The notes under the pieces are model-generated. The model was not told where the DNA came from. It saw only the letters and a list, made by a program, of their open reading frames with translations, and searched no databases. This document shows positions 1-7,244 of a DNA stretch of 14,154 nt, piece after piece. Origin of the DNA: an uncultured Persicitalea sp. (GTDB taxonomy: Bacteria > Bacteroidota > Bacteroidia > Cytophagales > Spirosomataceae); the NCBI GenBank assembly GCA_950075905.1, contig CATMVR010000048.1, forward strand, positions 1 to 14,154, in the 5' to 3' direction. A program made the translations under genes and the position numbers. The stretch's first letter is position 1; each line of letters starts with the position of its first letter.

Positions 1-1549
1 GGTAGGTGGCGAAACAGCGGCTGGTGTAGAAGCCGCGCGAATCGTTGACCACGATGGGCGTTTTACGGATTTTGCGCACGTAGTCTATCGCCACGGCCAG
101 GGCGTAGTCGGAGGTTTGCTTACCCACGATGATTTCCACCAGCGCCATTTTATCTACGGGCGAAAAGAAGTGAATACCTATAAAATTCCCGGGTTTCTGC
201 GCAAAATCGGCCAGGCCCGTAATGGGCAGGGTGGAAGTATTGGAGCCAAAGACCCCGTTTTCCACCAGCATGGGTTCCGATTCCCGGATCACCTGTGCCT
301 TCACGTCCCGGCTTTCAAACACCGCCTCCACGATCAGATCGCAACCTTGCAGGTCGGCGGCCTCGCCGGTGGGTTTGATCTGGCTCAGGGTACTTTCGGC
401 TTTGGTGGTGTCCATTTTGCCCCGGCTGATGGCTTTGTCCAGCAGCTTCCGCGAGTAGCCCTTGCCTTTTTCGGCGGCTTCGGCGCTTACGTCTTTCAGC
501 ACTACCTCCATGCCCGCCAGGGCCGATACGTAGGCGATGCCCGCGCCCATGAGGCCCGCGCCCAGAATGCCCACCTTCTTCACGTCGGTTTTGTCAATAC
601 CCTTGGGGCGGCTCGCGCCCTTATTGGCGCTGTTGAGGCCCAGAAACATCGTCCGGATCAGGTTGCCGGCTTCTTTGGAGCGGGCTACTTTCACAAAATG
701 CCGGGCTTCGATCTCGATGGCCCGGTCCATATTTACCTGCAAGCCCTCGTACACACAGGAGAGAATGGCGATAGGAGCGGGGTAGTTGCTTTTGGTTTTT
801 TCCACGGTCATGGCCGTGCCGATGGTGAACATCTGCATGCCCGTCGGGCTCTGCACGCCGCCACCGGGTACTTTATAGTTTTCGCGGGCTTCGATCTTGC
901 CGGTTTTCTTACTGACCTGATCCCATGGCTGCACGGGAGCCGGGTTGGCCTCGATCCACGCCCGGGCGGCCTGCATCAGGGCTTCGGGGGTGGCGGCTAC
1001 GGCATCTACCATGCCCAGTTTCAGAGCTTCCTGCGGGGGTACCTCTTTGCCTTCGAGCATCAGCGGCAGGGCGGCTTCCATGCCGATCATGCGGGGCAGG
1101 CGCTGCGTGCCGCCGCCGCCGGGCAGCAGGCCGAGCTTCACTTCGGGCAGGCCGATCTTGGTTTTGGGGTTATCGAGCGCGATGCGGTGGTGGCAGGCCA
1201 GGCATACCTCGTAGCCGCCCCCCAGCACGGTGCCGTTGATGGCCGCCACGAGGGGCTTGCCCTGGGTTTCCATGCGGCGGAAGAGGCGGTTGAGACCCAT
1301 GGATACTTCCAGCATCTCGCGGGGGTCTTTGTCCTGATTGCGCAGGATCATTTTGAGGTCCGCCCCGGCGATGAACTCCGGCTTGGCGGAGGTGACGATG
1401 ATGCCTTTTACCTCCGTATTCGCAAAGGCTTTCTCCAAAGCGGCCTCAAATTCGGGCAGGGAGGTATCGTTGAGGACGTTCATCGGCGACGACGTCATGT
1501 TCCAGGTAATGATGGCCAGGTTTTGGTCGGTTTTATAGTCTATTTCCAT
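1..1549 (-). CDS. fadJ: FadJ/FadB-type enoyl-CoA hydratase / 3-hydroxyacyl-CoA dehydrogenase, 3' end beyond window
   Basis: Bifunctional beta-oxidation enzyme that hydrates 2-enoyl-CoA and then oxidises the 3-hydroxyacyl-CoA with NAD+. The visible part is the first 516 residues from ATG at 1549; the C-terminus lies off the left edge. Residues 1-200 are a crotonase domain with both acid/base glutamates in family context: E114 in LGGGYEV and E136 in GLPEVKLG, followed by the GGGGTQRLPR oxyanion-hole segment. Residues 323-505 are the NAD-binding half of the dehydrogenase: GILGAGLMGAG (327-337, GxGxxG) and catalytic H460 in GIHFFSPV paired with E472. The start fits because crotonase-type residues begin at once and no in-frame upstream extension resembles the family. 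It lies 150 bp downstream of the co-directional thiolase, so one operon covering three beta-oxidation steps is likely. FadB and FadJ cannot be told apart from this part of the protein. The alternative reading is a peroxisomal-type multifunctional enzyme, with the same chemistry. Confidence 0.95.
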   Translation of the reverse strand, partial: MEIDYKTDQNLAIITWNMTSSPMNVLNDTSLPEFEAALEKAFANTEVKGIIVTSAKPEFIAGADLKMILRNQDKDPREMLEVSMGLNRLFRRMETQGKPLVAAINGTVLGGGYEVCLACHHRIALDNPKTKIGLPEVKLGLLPGGGGTQRLPRMIGMEAALPLMLEGKEVPPQEALKLGMVDAVAATPEALMQAARAWIEANPAPVQPWDQVSKKTGKIEARENYKVPGGGVQSPTGMQMFTIGTAMTVEKTKSNYPAPIAILSCVYEGLQVNMDRAIEIEARHFVKVARSKEAGNLIRTMFLGLNSANKGASRPKGIDKTDVKKVGILGAGLMGAGIAYVSALAGMEVVLKDVSAEAAEKGKGYSRKLLDKAISRGKMDTTKAESTLSQIKPTGEAADLQGCDLIVEAVFESRDVKAQVIRESEPMLVENGVFGSNTSTLPITGLADFAQKPGNFIGIHFFSPVDKMALVEIIVGKQTSDYALAVAIDYVRKIRKTPIVVNDSRGFYTSRCFATY

Positions 1550-1620
1550 GTTGATGTTTTCTTTAAATAAAAGAGCTGATGACTTTTGGCTTATTGCTGG
1601 CAGCTTGTTGAAATGACCGA

Positions 1621-1649
1621 TAAAAAAGTAAGTATGTCCTTGTTGGCAA
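1621..1649 (-). promoter_or_regulatory. Weak candidate internal promoter upstream of fadJ
   Basis: In the 150-bp gap between thiolase and fadJ the minus strand reads TTG (1649-1647), 16 bases, then TACTTTTT (1630-1623). This matches the Bacteroidota -7 element TAnnTTTG at all but the last base. The spacing is shorter than the usual 19-21, so this is only a suggestion that fadJ may also be transcribed on its own. I see no terminator hairpin in this gap, which favours read-through from the thiolase. Confidence 0.2.
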
Positions 1650-1699
1650 CTGAAAGAATACAATTTAACTTCATTGAACAAACTTGCAGGTAATGAAAG

Positions 1700-2908
1700 C
1701 TACCCCACCCGCTCAAACACCGTCGCTACCCCCATACCGCCGCCAATGCAGAGCGTGGCGAGGCCGGTGGTGAGGTCGCGGCGTTCGAGCTCGTCGAGCA
1801 GGGTAGCCGTGATGATGGCCCCCGTGGCTCCCAGCGGGTGGCCCAGGGCAATGGCCCCGCCGTTGACGTTGAGCTTGCCATGATCGGCCCCCAGCTGCTC
1901 CATGAAGAACATAGGAATGGCCGCGAAAGCCTCGTTTACCTCAAAAAGATCAATATCGTTCATCGTCATGCCGGCGCGTTTCAGTACCTTTTGGGTAGCC
2001 GGTACGGGGCCGGTGAGCATGATGGTCGGTTCGGTGCCGATGACGGCAAAGCCCCGGATGCGGGCGCGGGGTTTCAGTCCCAGCTTTTCGCCCATTTCCT
2101 TACTGCCGATGAGGATACCGGCGGCTCCGTCTACAATCTGCGAGGAGTTGCCCGCGTGGTGCACGTGGCTAATGTGCGTGAGGGCGGGGTACTTCATCAG
2201 GGCCAGGGCATCCAGCCCCATCTGCCCGATTTTCTCAAAAGCGGGGTTCAGCTTGCCGAGCGACTCCACCGTAGTACCGGGCCGGACGCCCTCGTCGTAG
2301 TCGAGTAGGGTGGTACCCAGCTCGTCCTCGATGGCTACCAGCGAGCGGCTGAACCGGCGGTCGTGCTGCGCCTCCACGGCCCGGCGGTACGACTCGGCCG
2401 CGTAGGTATCCACATCGGTGCGCGAGTAGCTGTGTTTGGTGGCGATGAGGTCGGCGGAGATACCCTGCGGTACAATTTTGTGCTGGGCCACGATCTGCGG
2501 ATTCATGAAGAGCGCGCCGCCGTCGGAGCCCATCGGTACCCGCGACATGGACTCCACGCCCCCGGCAATGAGCAGATCTTCCTGCCCGGACATAATGCGG
2601 GCGGCGGCCATGTTGATGGCTTCCAGGCCCGACGAGCAAAAGCGGTTGAGCTGTACGCCCGCCACGCTTTCGGCGTAGCCGGCCTCGATCACCGCCGTGC
2701 GGGCAATGTCGGCCCCCTGCTCGCCGATGGGCGTTACGCAGCCCATGATCACGTCGTCTACCAGGGAAGTATCCAGGTTGTTCCGCTCGCGGAGGTGTTT
2801 CAGTACGGTGGTCAGCAGGTGTACGGGCTGCACGCTGTGCAGGGCTCCGTCTGCTTTGCCGCGTCCGCGGGGCGTGCGGACGGCATCGTAGATATAGGCT
2901 TCGGCCAT
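1700..2908 (-). CDS. fadA: Acetyl-CoA C-acyltransferase (3-ketoacyl-CoA thiolase)
   Basis: A 402-residue thiolase that cleaves 3-ketoacyl-CoA with CoA to acetyl-CoA and a shortened acyl-CoA. The N-terminal AYIYDAVRTPRGRGKADG is the classic thiolase opening. The nucleophile is C91 in NRFCSSGLEAINMAA, the catalytic histidine is H357 in GGAIALGHPLGATGA, and the proton-shuttling C387 lies in LCIGGGMGVA. Length matches bacterial FadA (about 390 residues) and is shorter than FadI. The ATG at 2908 is chosen because the family pattern begins right after it. It is the promoter-proximal gene of a pair with the downstream fadJ-type gene, the thiolase-first order seen in many non-enteric bacteria. An acetoacetyl-CoA thiolase (biosynthetic) is the alternative, but the partner gene and the PRGRGK opening favour degradation. 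A palindrome and promoter just upstream suggest repression by an acyl-CoA-responsive regulator (inference). Confidence 0.93.
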   Translation of the reverse strand: MAEAYIYDAVRTPRGRGKADGALHSVQPVHLLTTVLKHLRERNNLDTSLVDDVIMGCVTPIGEQGADIARTAVIEAGYAESVAGVQLNRFCSSGLEAINMAAARIMSGQEDLLIAGGVESMSRVPMGSDGGALFMNPQIVAQHKIVPQGISADLIATKHSYSRTDVDTYAAESYRRAVEAQHDRRFSRSLVAIEDELGTTLLDYDEGVRPGTTVESLGKLNPAFEKIGQMGLDALALMKYPALTHISHVHHAGNSSQIVDGAAGILIGSKEMGEKLGLKPRARIRGFAVIGTEPTIMLTGPVPATQKVLKRAGMTMNDIDLFEVNEAFAAIPMFFMEQLGADHGKLNVNGGAIALGHPLGATGAIITATLLDELERRDLTTGLATLCIGGGMGVATVFERVG

Positions 2909-2936
2909 GAGGTATATGGGGTTGAGAAGTTCAGGA

Positions 2937-2952
2937 AGTATGCTTGCATACT
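2937..2952. promoter_or_regulatory. 16-bp palindrome, candidate operator of the thiolase-fadJ operon
   Basis: AGTATGC-TT-GCATACT is a perfect 7-bp inverted repeat around two bases. It sits 28 bp before the thiolase start codon and just downstream of the -7 box, where transcription would begin. Its size and symmetry are those of a dimeric helix-turn-helix repressor site. Fatty-acid degradation operons in other bacteria are commonly controlled by TetR- or GntR-type FadR proteins. The regulator itself is not in the window, so the assignment to beta-oxidation control is inference. Confidence 0.45.
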
Positions 2953-2958
2953 ATTTTA

Positions 2959-2989
2959 CAAAAATAGGAGGAATTGACAGGAATCCCAA
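2959..2989 (-). promoter_or_regulatory. Bacteroidota-type promoter of the thiolase-fadJ operon
   Basis: On the minus strand TTG (2989-2987) is followed after 20 bases by TATTTTTG (2966-2959), an exact match to the Bacteroidota consensus TTG / TAnnTTTG. Predicted transcription start is near 2952, giving a 5' leader of about 44 bases and placing the palindrome at 2937-2952 over the first transcribed bases. No ribosome-binding sequence is recognisable, which is usual for the phylum. Confidence 0.5.
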
Positions 2990-3030
2990 GGCATTTTCTG
3001 TTGGGTAAGGCCGGCTGCGGTAGGGCAGGT

Positions 3031-4989
3031 TTATACAGGATCGGAAAGATCTTCGTGCAGGTGATCCAGTTTTTCAAATTCGGAATTCTGACTGATGTAC
3101 TCCGGGATGATGGATTTGAGCAGCGCCACCATTGCGTCGCGGTCGCCGGTGGGTAGTACCCTTTTCAACTCGCGGATAGTATCCTCGGTTTCCTGGTAGG
3201 ATACTGACGGAAGACGGGCAATCAGAATTTTGGGATGGTGGGTCGGGATGTGCGACTCATCTTCGCTGAGAAGTTCTTCGTACAGTTTTTCGCCGGGTCG
3301 GAGGCCCGAGTAGGCAATTTTAATGTCACGGTCTACCACCAGTCCCGACAGCTGTACCATCCGCCGCGCCAGATCTTCAATCCGGACGGGCTCACCCATA
3401 TTAAACACAAACACATCGCCCCCCTTACCCATAGCTCCGGCTTCCAGCACCAGCTGACAGGCTTCGGGAATAGTCATGAAGTACCGGATCACGTCTGGGT
3501 GGGTAACCGTGATGGGGCCTCCGGCCTGAATCTGTTTTTTGAACAGCGGTACCACCGAACCGTTGGAACCAAGTACATTCCCAAACCGCGTGATGATAAA
3601 ATCGGTGGTATACATGCTGTGCGAATTGAGCCCCTGCACGTACATTTCGGCCAGCCGCTTGGTGGCTCCCATCACATTGGTAGGATTGACGGCTTTATCC
3701 GTAGATACAAACACGAATTTGTCTACCTGAAACTGAACCGACAGGTCGGCGATGATCTTGGTACCCAGTACGTTGGTTCTGATGGATTCGTACGGATAGC
3801 GCTCCATAAGAGGAACATGCTTGTAGGCGGCAGCGTGAAACACAATCTGTGGGCGGTGCAGGGAAAAGAGGCGTCTCATCCGTACCTCATCCAATACACT
3901 GGCTACTATCGTTACAATTTCAATGGTACCTACCAGATTTTTATAGCTGTTTCGAAGTTCAAATTCAAGATCATACAGGCCTGATTCAGACTGATCGATC
4001 ATGAGTAGCTTCTGAGGCTGGTAGTGCAGGAGTTGCCGGGCTATTTCGCTCCCAATGGAGCCGGCCGCGCCGGTAATAGCCACCACTTGTCCTCCGATCT
4101 GTCGCTGTACATTCAGGCTATCCAGTTTGATGGGTTCCCTTTCCAGCAGATCTTCGATCCTTATTTTGCGAATCTGCCCGCTGCTGAGGGTACCTTCAAG
4201 CCACTCGTTGGCCGAGGGTACCACTTTCACGACGATATCCCGTTGTAAAAAGTATTCGAGAATTTCTTTCTTGCGACCGGGGCTGATGTGCTGAATGGCG
4301 AGAATAATCTCGATACCGGCGGGGTTTTCCCGGATATATTTCTGATAGGCGGTTTCCAGATCCATGACGCGTACGCCAGCTACCGATTTGTTGATCAGGG
4401 TTGGGTTGTCGTCGATAAAGCCCAGAATACTGTAGGCTTTCAGGGTATCTTTCAGGAGGACGTCGCGGGTAAGGATGCCCAATTGCCCGGCCCCATAAAT
4501 GATCACGGCATGCGAGCGCGCACGAGGGCTATGCCTGGCGATGTCCTGGTACATGGATTTTACAAAAAACCGGCTGGCGATCATCAAAAACAGGCAAATG
4601 AAATACTCGATCAGCAGAATGGATACCGGAATGTAGAGTACAATATCACCATAGGCATAGGCCGCCAGAACAGAGACAACGGAAACGATGAGGCTGCTGA
4701 GAGATACGGTCTGGAAGATGAGCCGCATGTCTTCGAGGCTGGTGTGGCGCACGATACCGTGGTAAGAGCGCAAGACAAGAAAGGAGCCCAATCGCACTAC
4801 CAACAGAAATAACAGATAGTACTTGTAGACCGGCCAGTTGATTTCTGACAGGGCAAAGTTGAAGCGTAAAATACAGGCTGCCGAGAAAGAAAAGGCAACG
4901 ATGATCAGATCAATAATGAGTATGAGACGGCGCGATACAAAGCGATGGTGATAACTATCAAGAACGCTCCTGAAAACTTTTTCAACCAT
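3031..4989 (-). CDS. Membrane-bound nucleotide-sugar 4,6-dehydratase (WbpM/CapD/PglF-like)
   Basis: A 652-residue polysaccharide-biosynthesis protein of the long FlaA1/CapD class. It is expected to convert a UDP-N-acetyl hexosamine to the 4-keto-6-deoxy sugar, the first step toward modified sugars in capsule, LPS or glycoprotein glycans. Four hydrophobic segments (about 22-42, 55-75, 95-112, 118-140) anchor it in the inner membrane. A first Rossmann-like domain starts at VIIYGAGQLG (162-171). The catalytic SDR domain starts at VAITGAAGSIGSE (303-315). Active-site features of the class are STDK (429-432) and NVMGATK with M440/K444, where Met replaces the usual SDR Tyr. HAAAYKHVPLME (385-396) and LRPGEKLYEELL (563-574) are hallmark motifs. 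Length agrees with WbpM (about 665). No glycosyltransferase or other sugar gene is next to it, so the substrate and whether the product is the gluco or altro isomer cannot be decided. Confidence 0.92.
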   Translation of the reverse strand: MVEKVFRSVLDSYHHRFVSRRLILIIDLIIVAFSFSAACILRFNFALSEINWPVYKYYLLFLLVVRLGSFLVLRSYHGIVRHTSLEDMRLIFQTVSLSSLIVSVVSVLAAYAYGDIVLYIPVSILLIEYFICLFLMIASRFFVKSMYQDIARHSPRARSHAVIIYGAGQLGILTRDVLLKDTLKAYSILGFIDDNPTLINKSVAGVRVMDLETAYQKYIRENPAGIEIILAIQHISPGRKKEILEYFLQRDIVVKVVPSANEWLEGTLSSGQIRKIRIEDLLEREPIKLDSLNVQRQIGGQVVAITGAAGSIGSEIARQLLHYQPQKLLMIDQSESGLYDLEFELRNSYKNLVGTIEIVTIVASVLDEVRMRRLFSLHRPQIVFHAAAYKHVPLMERYPYESIRTNVLGTKIIADLSVQFQVDKFVFVSTDKAVNPTNVMGATKRLAEMYVQGLNSHSMYTTDFIITRFGNVLGSNGSVVPLFKKQIQAGGPITVTHPDVIRYFMTIPEACQLVLEAGAMGKGGDVFVFNMGEPVRIEDLARRMVQLSGLVVDRDIKIAYSGLRPGEKLYEELLSEDESHIPTHHPKILIARLPSVSYQETEDTIRELKRVLPTGDRDAMVALLKSIIPEYISQNSEFEKLDHLHEDLSDPV

Positions 4990-5241
4990 AGATCCAGTTT
5001 ATCCGTTTAGTGTGAGTCTTTCCCTCTTTTATGAGTCATTCTCTGATTTTGTGGGTTCAGAGATTTCTACACATAGGGTCCGTCATTTTGAAACAAAGTG
5101 TGGAAATTTATTCCCTGAAAGGTACGCTAACTTACATTTATTTTTGAAATTTCTTTCTATTTAGTTGGGAGGTGTATATAGGCTTATCATGGAACAACGT
5201 ATGTCTGAATCGAGTCTGCTTTGAAGTAAAAAGCCGTTTTG

Positions 5242-6168
5242 TTATTCCTGATGGCCTTTTGTCAGCAAATTTCTCAGTGCATTTTCCAAATCCGGATAGT
5301 GATAGGTAAAATCTGTATTTCGTAAGCGGGCGTTTTCTATGTAGCTGCTGCCGAGTACCACATCGGCCATTTCTCCAAAAATCATACGCAACGCAAAGGT
5401 GGGTACATTGGGTAGCCACTGCGGGCGGTTGAGTACCTTACAGATTTTTTTTGTAAGCTCAGCATTGGTGGCAGGTGGGCTTGCCACGCCGTTGTACACC
5501 CCTTCCCAGGCGTTGTTTTCGAGGGCTTCAATGTACATGGCGCACAGGTCGTCGATATGTATCCACGACATCCACTGCTGTCCGCTGCCCAGCGGCGCCC
5601 CAAAGCCAAACCGCGCCGGCGCGGCCATTCGGGGCAGGGCACCGTCTTTTTCGCTCAGTACCACGCCCGTCCTGATTTTCACGGTACGTACGCCCAGGTC
5701 GGCCACGGTATCGGCGGCGGCCTCCCATTTTACGCATACATCGGCCATAAAGTCGGAGCCCGGTGGCGACTGCTCGGTGTGCTTCTGCTGCCCCGTATCG
5801 GCCCCGTAGTAGCCAATAGCCGACGACGAAACAAAGGCTTCGGGACGTTGGCCCTGGGCTTTCATGATGTGCGCCAGCAGTTCGATGGTTTCGGTCCGGC
5901 TTTGCACAATTACCTTTTTACGTTCATCTGTCCAGCGCTCGTCGGCAATGCCCGCCCCGGCCAGGTGAATGAGGTAGTCCATGCTGTCGAGGGCGCGCGG
6001 GTCTACGGCTTCTTTATGGATGTCCCACTCGTATACCGACACATCCTTGATGGAGTGGGCCGAGCGGCTCAGGTAGGACACCCGGTAGTTGCGCTGGAGC
6101 AGGAGCTCGGTGAGTCGGCGGCCAACCAGACCCGTACCGCCGGTAATGAGCACAGTTTTCTTTTGCAT
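5242..6168 (-). CDS. TIGR01777-family NAD(P)-binding epimerase-like protein (YfcH/SulA-like)
   Basis: A 308-residue extended SDR protein. The dinucleotide-binding loop is VLITGGTGLVG (6-16). SSSAIGYYG (114-122) is the characteristic active-site strand with the candidate tyrosine. SWIHIDDL (201-208) is the typical substrate-domain motif, and the C-terminal part (about 250-305), with LRMIFGEMADVVLGSS, is the DUF1731 domain that defines this family. No substrate is established for most members (E. coli YfcH, cyanobacterial SulA). Length is normal for the family (about 300). Its ATG lies 5 bp after the stop of the upstream lipoprotein hydrolase, so the two are almost certainly co-transcribed. It is a family assignment, with no known reaction. 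Confidence 0.92.
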   Translation of the reverse strand: MQKKTVLITGGTGLVGRRLTELLLQRNYRVSYLSRSAHSIKDVSVYEWDIHKEAVDPRALDSMDYLIHLAGAGIADERWTDERKKVIVQSRTETIELLAHIMKAQGQRPEAFVSSSAIGYYGADTGQQKHTEQSPPGSDFMADVCVKWEAAADTVADLGVRTVKIRTGVVLSEKDGALPRMAAPARFGFGAPLGSGQQWMSWIHIDDLCAMYIEALENNAWEGVYNGVASPPATNAELTKKICKVLNRPQWLPNVPTFALRMIFGEMADVVLGSSYIENARLRNTDFTYHYPDLENALRNLLTKGHQE

Positions 6169-6173
6169 AAAAG

Positions 6174-7076
6174 TTAGTTTTTAATGACCGGCGTGGGCGA
6201 CTGCGCGCTACTGACCGGTGTGGTACTGGGTGTTTGAGGAAAGTTCTTCCCCCCACTTTCCATAAAATCTATCAGTTTGGGGTACAGGGAATTCCAGGGG
6301 AAAAAGAATTGCGTAATCATGGGAATATGCTTTTTGCCGTCAAGGACTTTGTAATGCGGGTTAGTAACCCATTTCCGGTAGTCTCTCATGAATGCTTCCG
6401 TACTTTTCTCGATGGATTCATACGTTTCTTCTCCCCGGTATATCAGCATGGGCGGCAGGGTTGCATCCAGGTAGTAGCGGGGCGACGCCTTTTTCCACGT
6501 AGCCGGATCGTTCGTGAATGTTTTGATGTAGGTATTTTCTTCATCATACTTTTTCTCCATGAGGTAGCTGTACATATCCAGGCCGGCGGCATCGATCAGA
6601 ATGACTCCCGCCAGCGGGTCTTTGAGCGACAGCGCCGAAAAGTAGGAGTCGTCCAGAGCGATCAGCGCCGCGAGGTGCCCGCCCGCCGAATGCCCGGAAA
6701 TATACAGCCGGCTGGTATCGCCCCCGTAGGAGCCGATGTTTTTTTGTACCCACTGCACAGCCTGCGCCGCGGCCCGGGCCATGGCGTCATAAGTAGCCGT
6801 GGGGCTGAGCGGGTAGTTGATGATGACGGTCACGATTCCCTTGCGGGCAAAATTCCTTCCCAGTAGCCAGTAGGTTGATTTTTTGCCGGAGTTCCAGTTG
6901 CCGCCATGGATGAAAATCAGCACGGGCCGGGCCTTATCCTGGTTTCGCGGAGCGTACACATCTAGTTGTTGTTCTGAAACCCCAGCGCCTGAGGTTTGAT
7001 AGACCAGGTTGGCTGTGCGCTTGACAGCACAACCCGAAAGTGAAAGCAGTATGCTAAGGGCAAGAGGAAGCCGCAT
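6174..7076 (-). CDS. Lipoprotein alpha/beta hydrolase (esterase, BD-FAE/HSL-like)
   Basis: A 300-residue serine hydrolase when started at the ATG at 7076. That start gives a clean type II signal peptide, MRLPLALSILLSLSGC, with lipobox LSGC and lipidated C16, so the protein is probably anchored to a membrane facing the periplasm or the outside. An in-frame ATG at 7178 would add 34 residues that hide this signal, so I reject it. HGGNW (57-61) forms the oxyanion hole, S130 in GHSAGGH is the nucleophile, and H250 in KKHIPM is the likely catalytic histidine. The acid is probably near residues 216-217 (YRGEETY), where Glu stands in place of the more usual Asp. These motifs place it with small carboxylesterases related to feruloyl and acetyl esterases and kynurenine formamidase. 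The substrate is unknown. The C-terminal 30 residues are rich in Pro/Ser/Thr and look like a disordered tail. It is first in an operon with the epimerase-like gene. Confidence 0.85.
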   Translation of the reverse strand: MRLPLALSILLSLSGCAVKRTANLVYQTSGAGVSEQQLDVYAPRNQDKARPVLIFIHGGNWNSGKKSTYWLLGRNFARKGIVTVIINYPLSPTATYDAMARAAAQAVQWVQKNIGSYGGDTSRLYISGHSAGGHLAALIALDDSYFSALSLKDPLAGVILIDAAGLDMYSYLMEKKYDEENTYIKTFTNDPATWKKASPRYYLDATLPPMLIYRGEETYESIEKSTEAFMRDYRKWVTNPHYKVLDGKKHIPMITQFFFPWNSLYPKLIDFMESGGKNFPQTPSTTPVSSAQSPTPVIKN

Positions 7077-7244
7077 GAGTGGAATGGTTGAAAAAGAGTA
7101 ACGAAGTAGGATATTGCTAGTAGTAACAAGCCCCGATCTGGAAAGTTTTTCAGGCTTTTTGAATTGATAAAAAATCATTCCCGCCCCCCCGAACCAATGC
7201 CTCCTGAAAAGGTGTTATATCTGGTATTCTTTTTCCTGATTCCT

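Noticed and set aside
116..1570. Open frame of 484 codons on the plus strand
   Set aside because: It lies antisense to the fadJ-type gene, whose minus-strand frame shows full catalytic motifs. The long antisense frame is a by-product of GC-rich third positions, and its translation (rich in His, Gly, Phe, Ala) has no family resemblance.
4990..5241. 252-bp gap upstream of the nucleotide-sugar dehydratase
   Set aside because: I looked for a promoter matching TAnnTTTG, small ORFs, UpxY/NusG-like leaders and terminators on the minus strand and found none that is convincing.
5138..5419. 93-codon minus-strand frame in the gap after the epimerase-like gene
   Set aside because: Most of it overlaps the epimerase-like gene in another frame, and it shows no recognisable motif or start context.
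7164..7244. Upstream ATG extension of uvrB
   Set aside because: The extra 27 residues precede the canonical MNFELVSDYVPTGDQPKAI opening and carry no conserved sequence.
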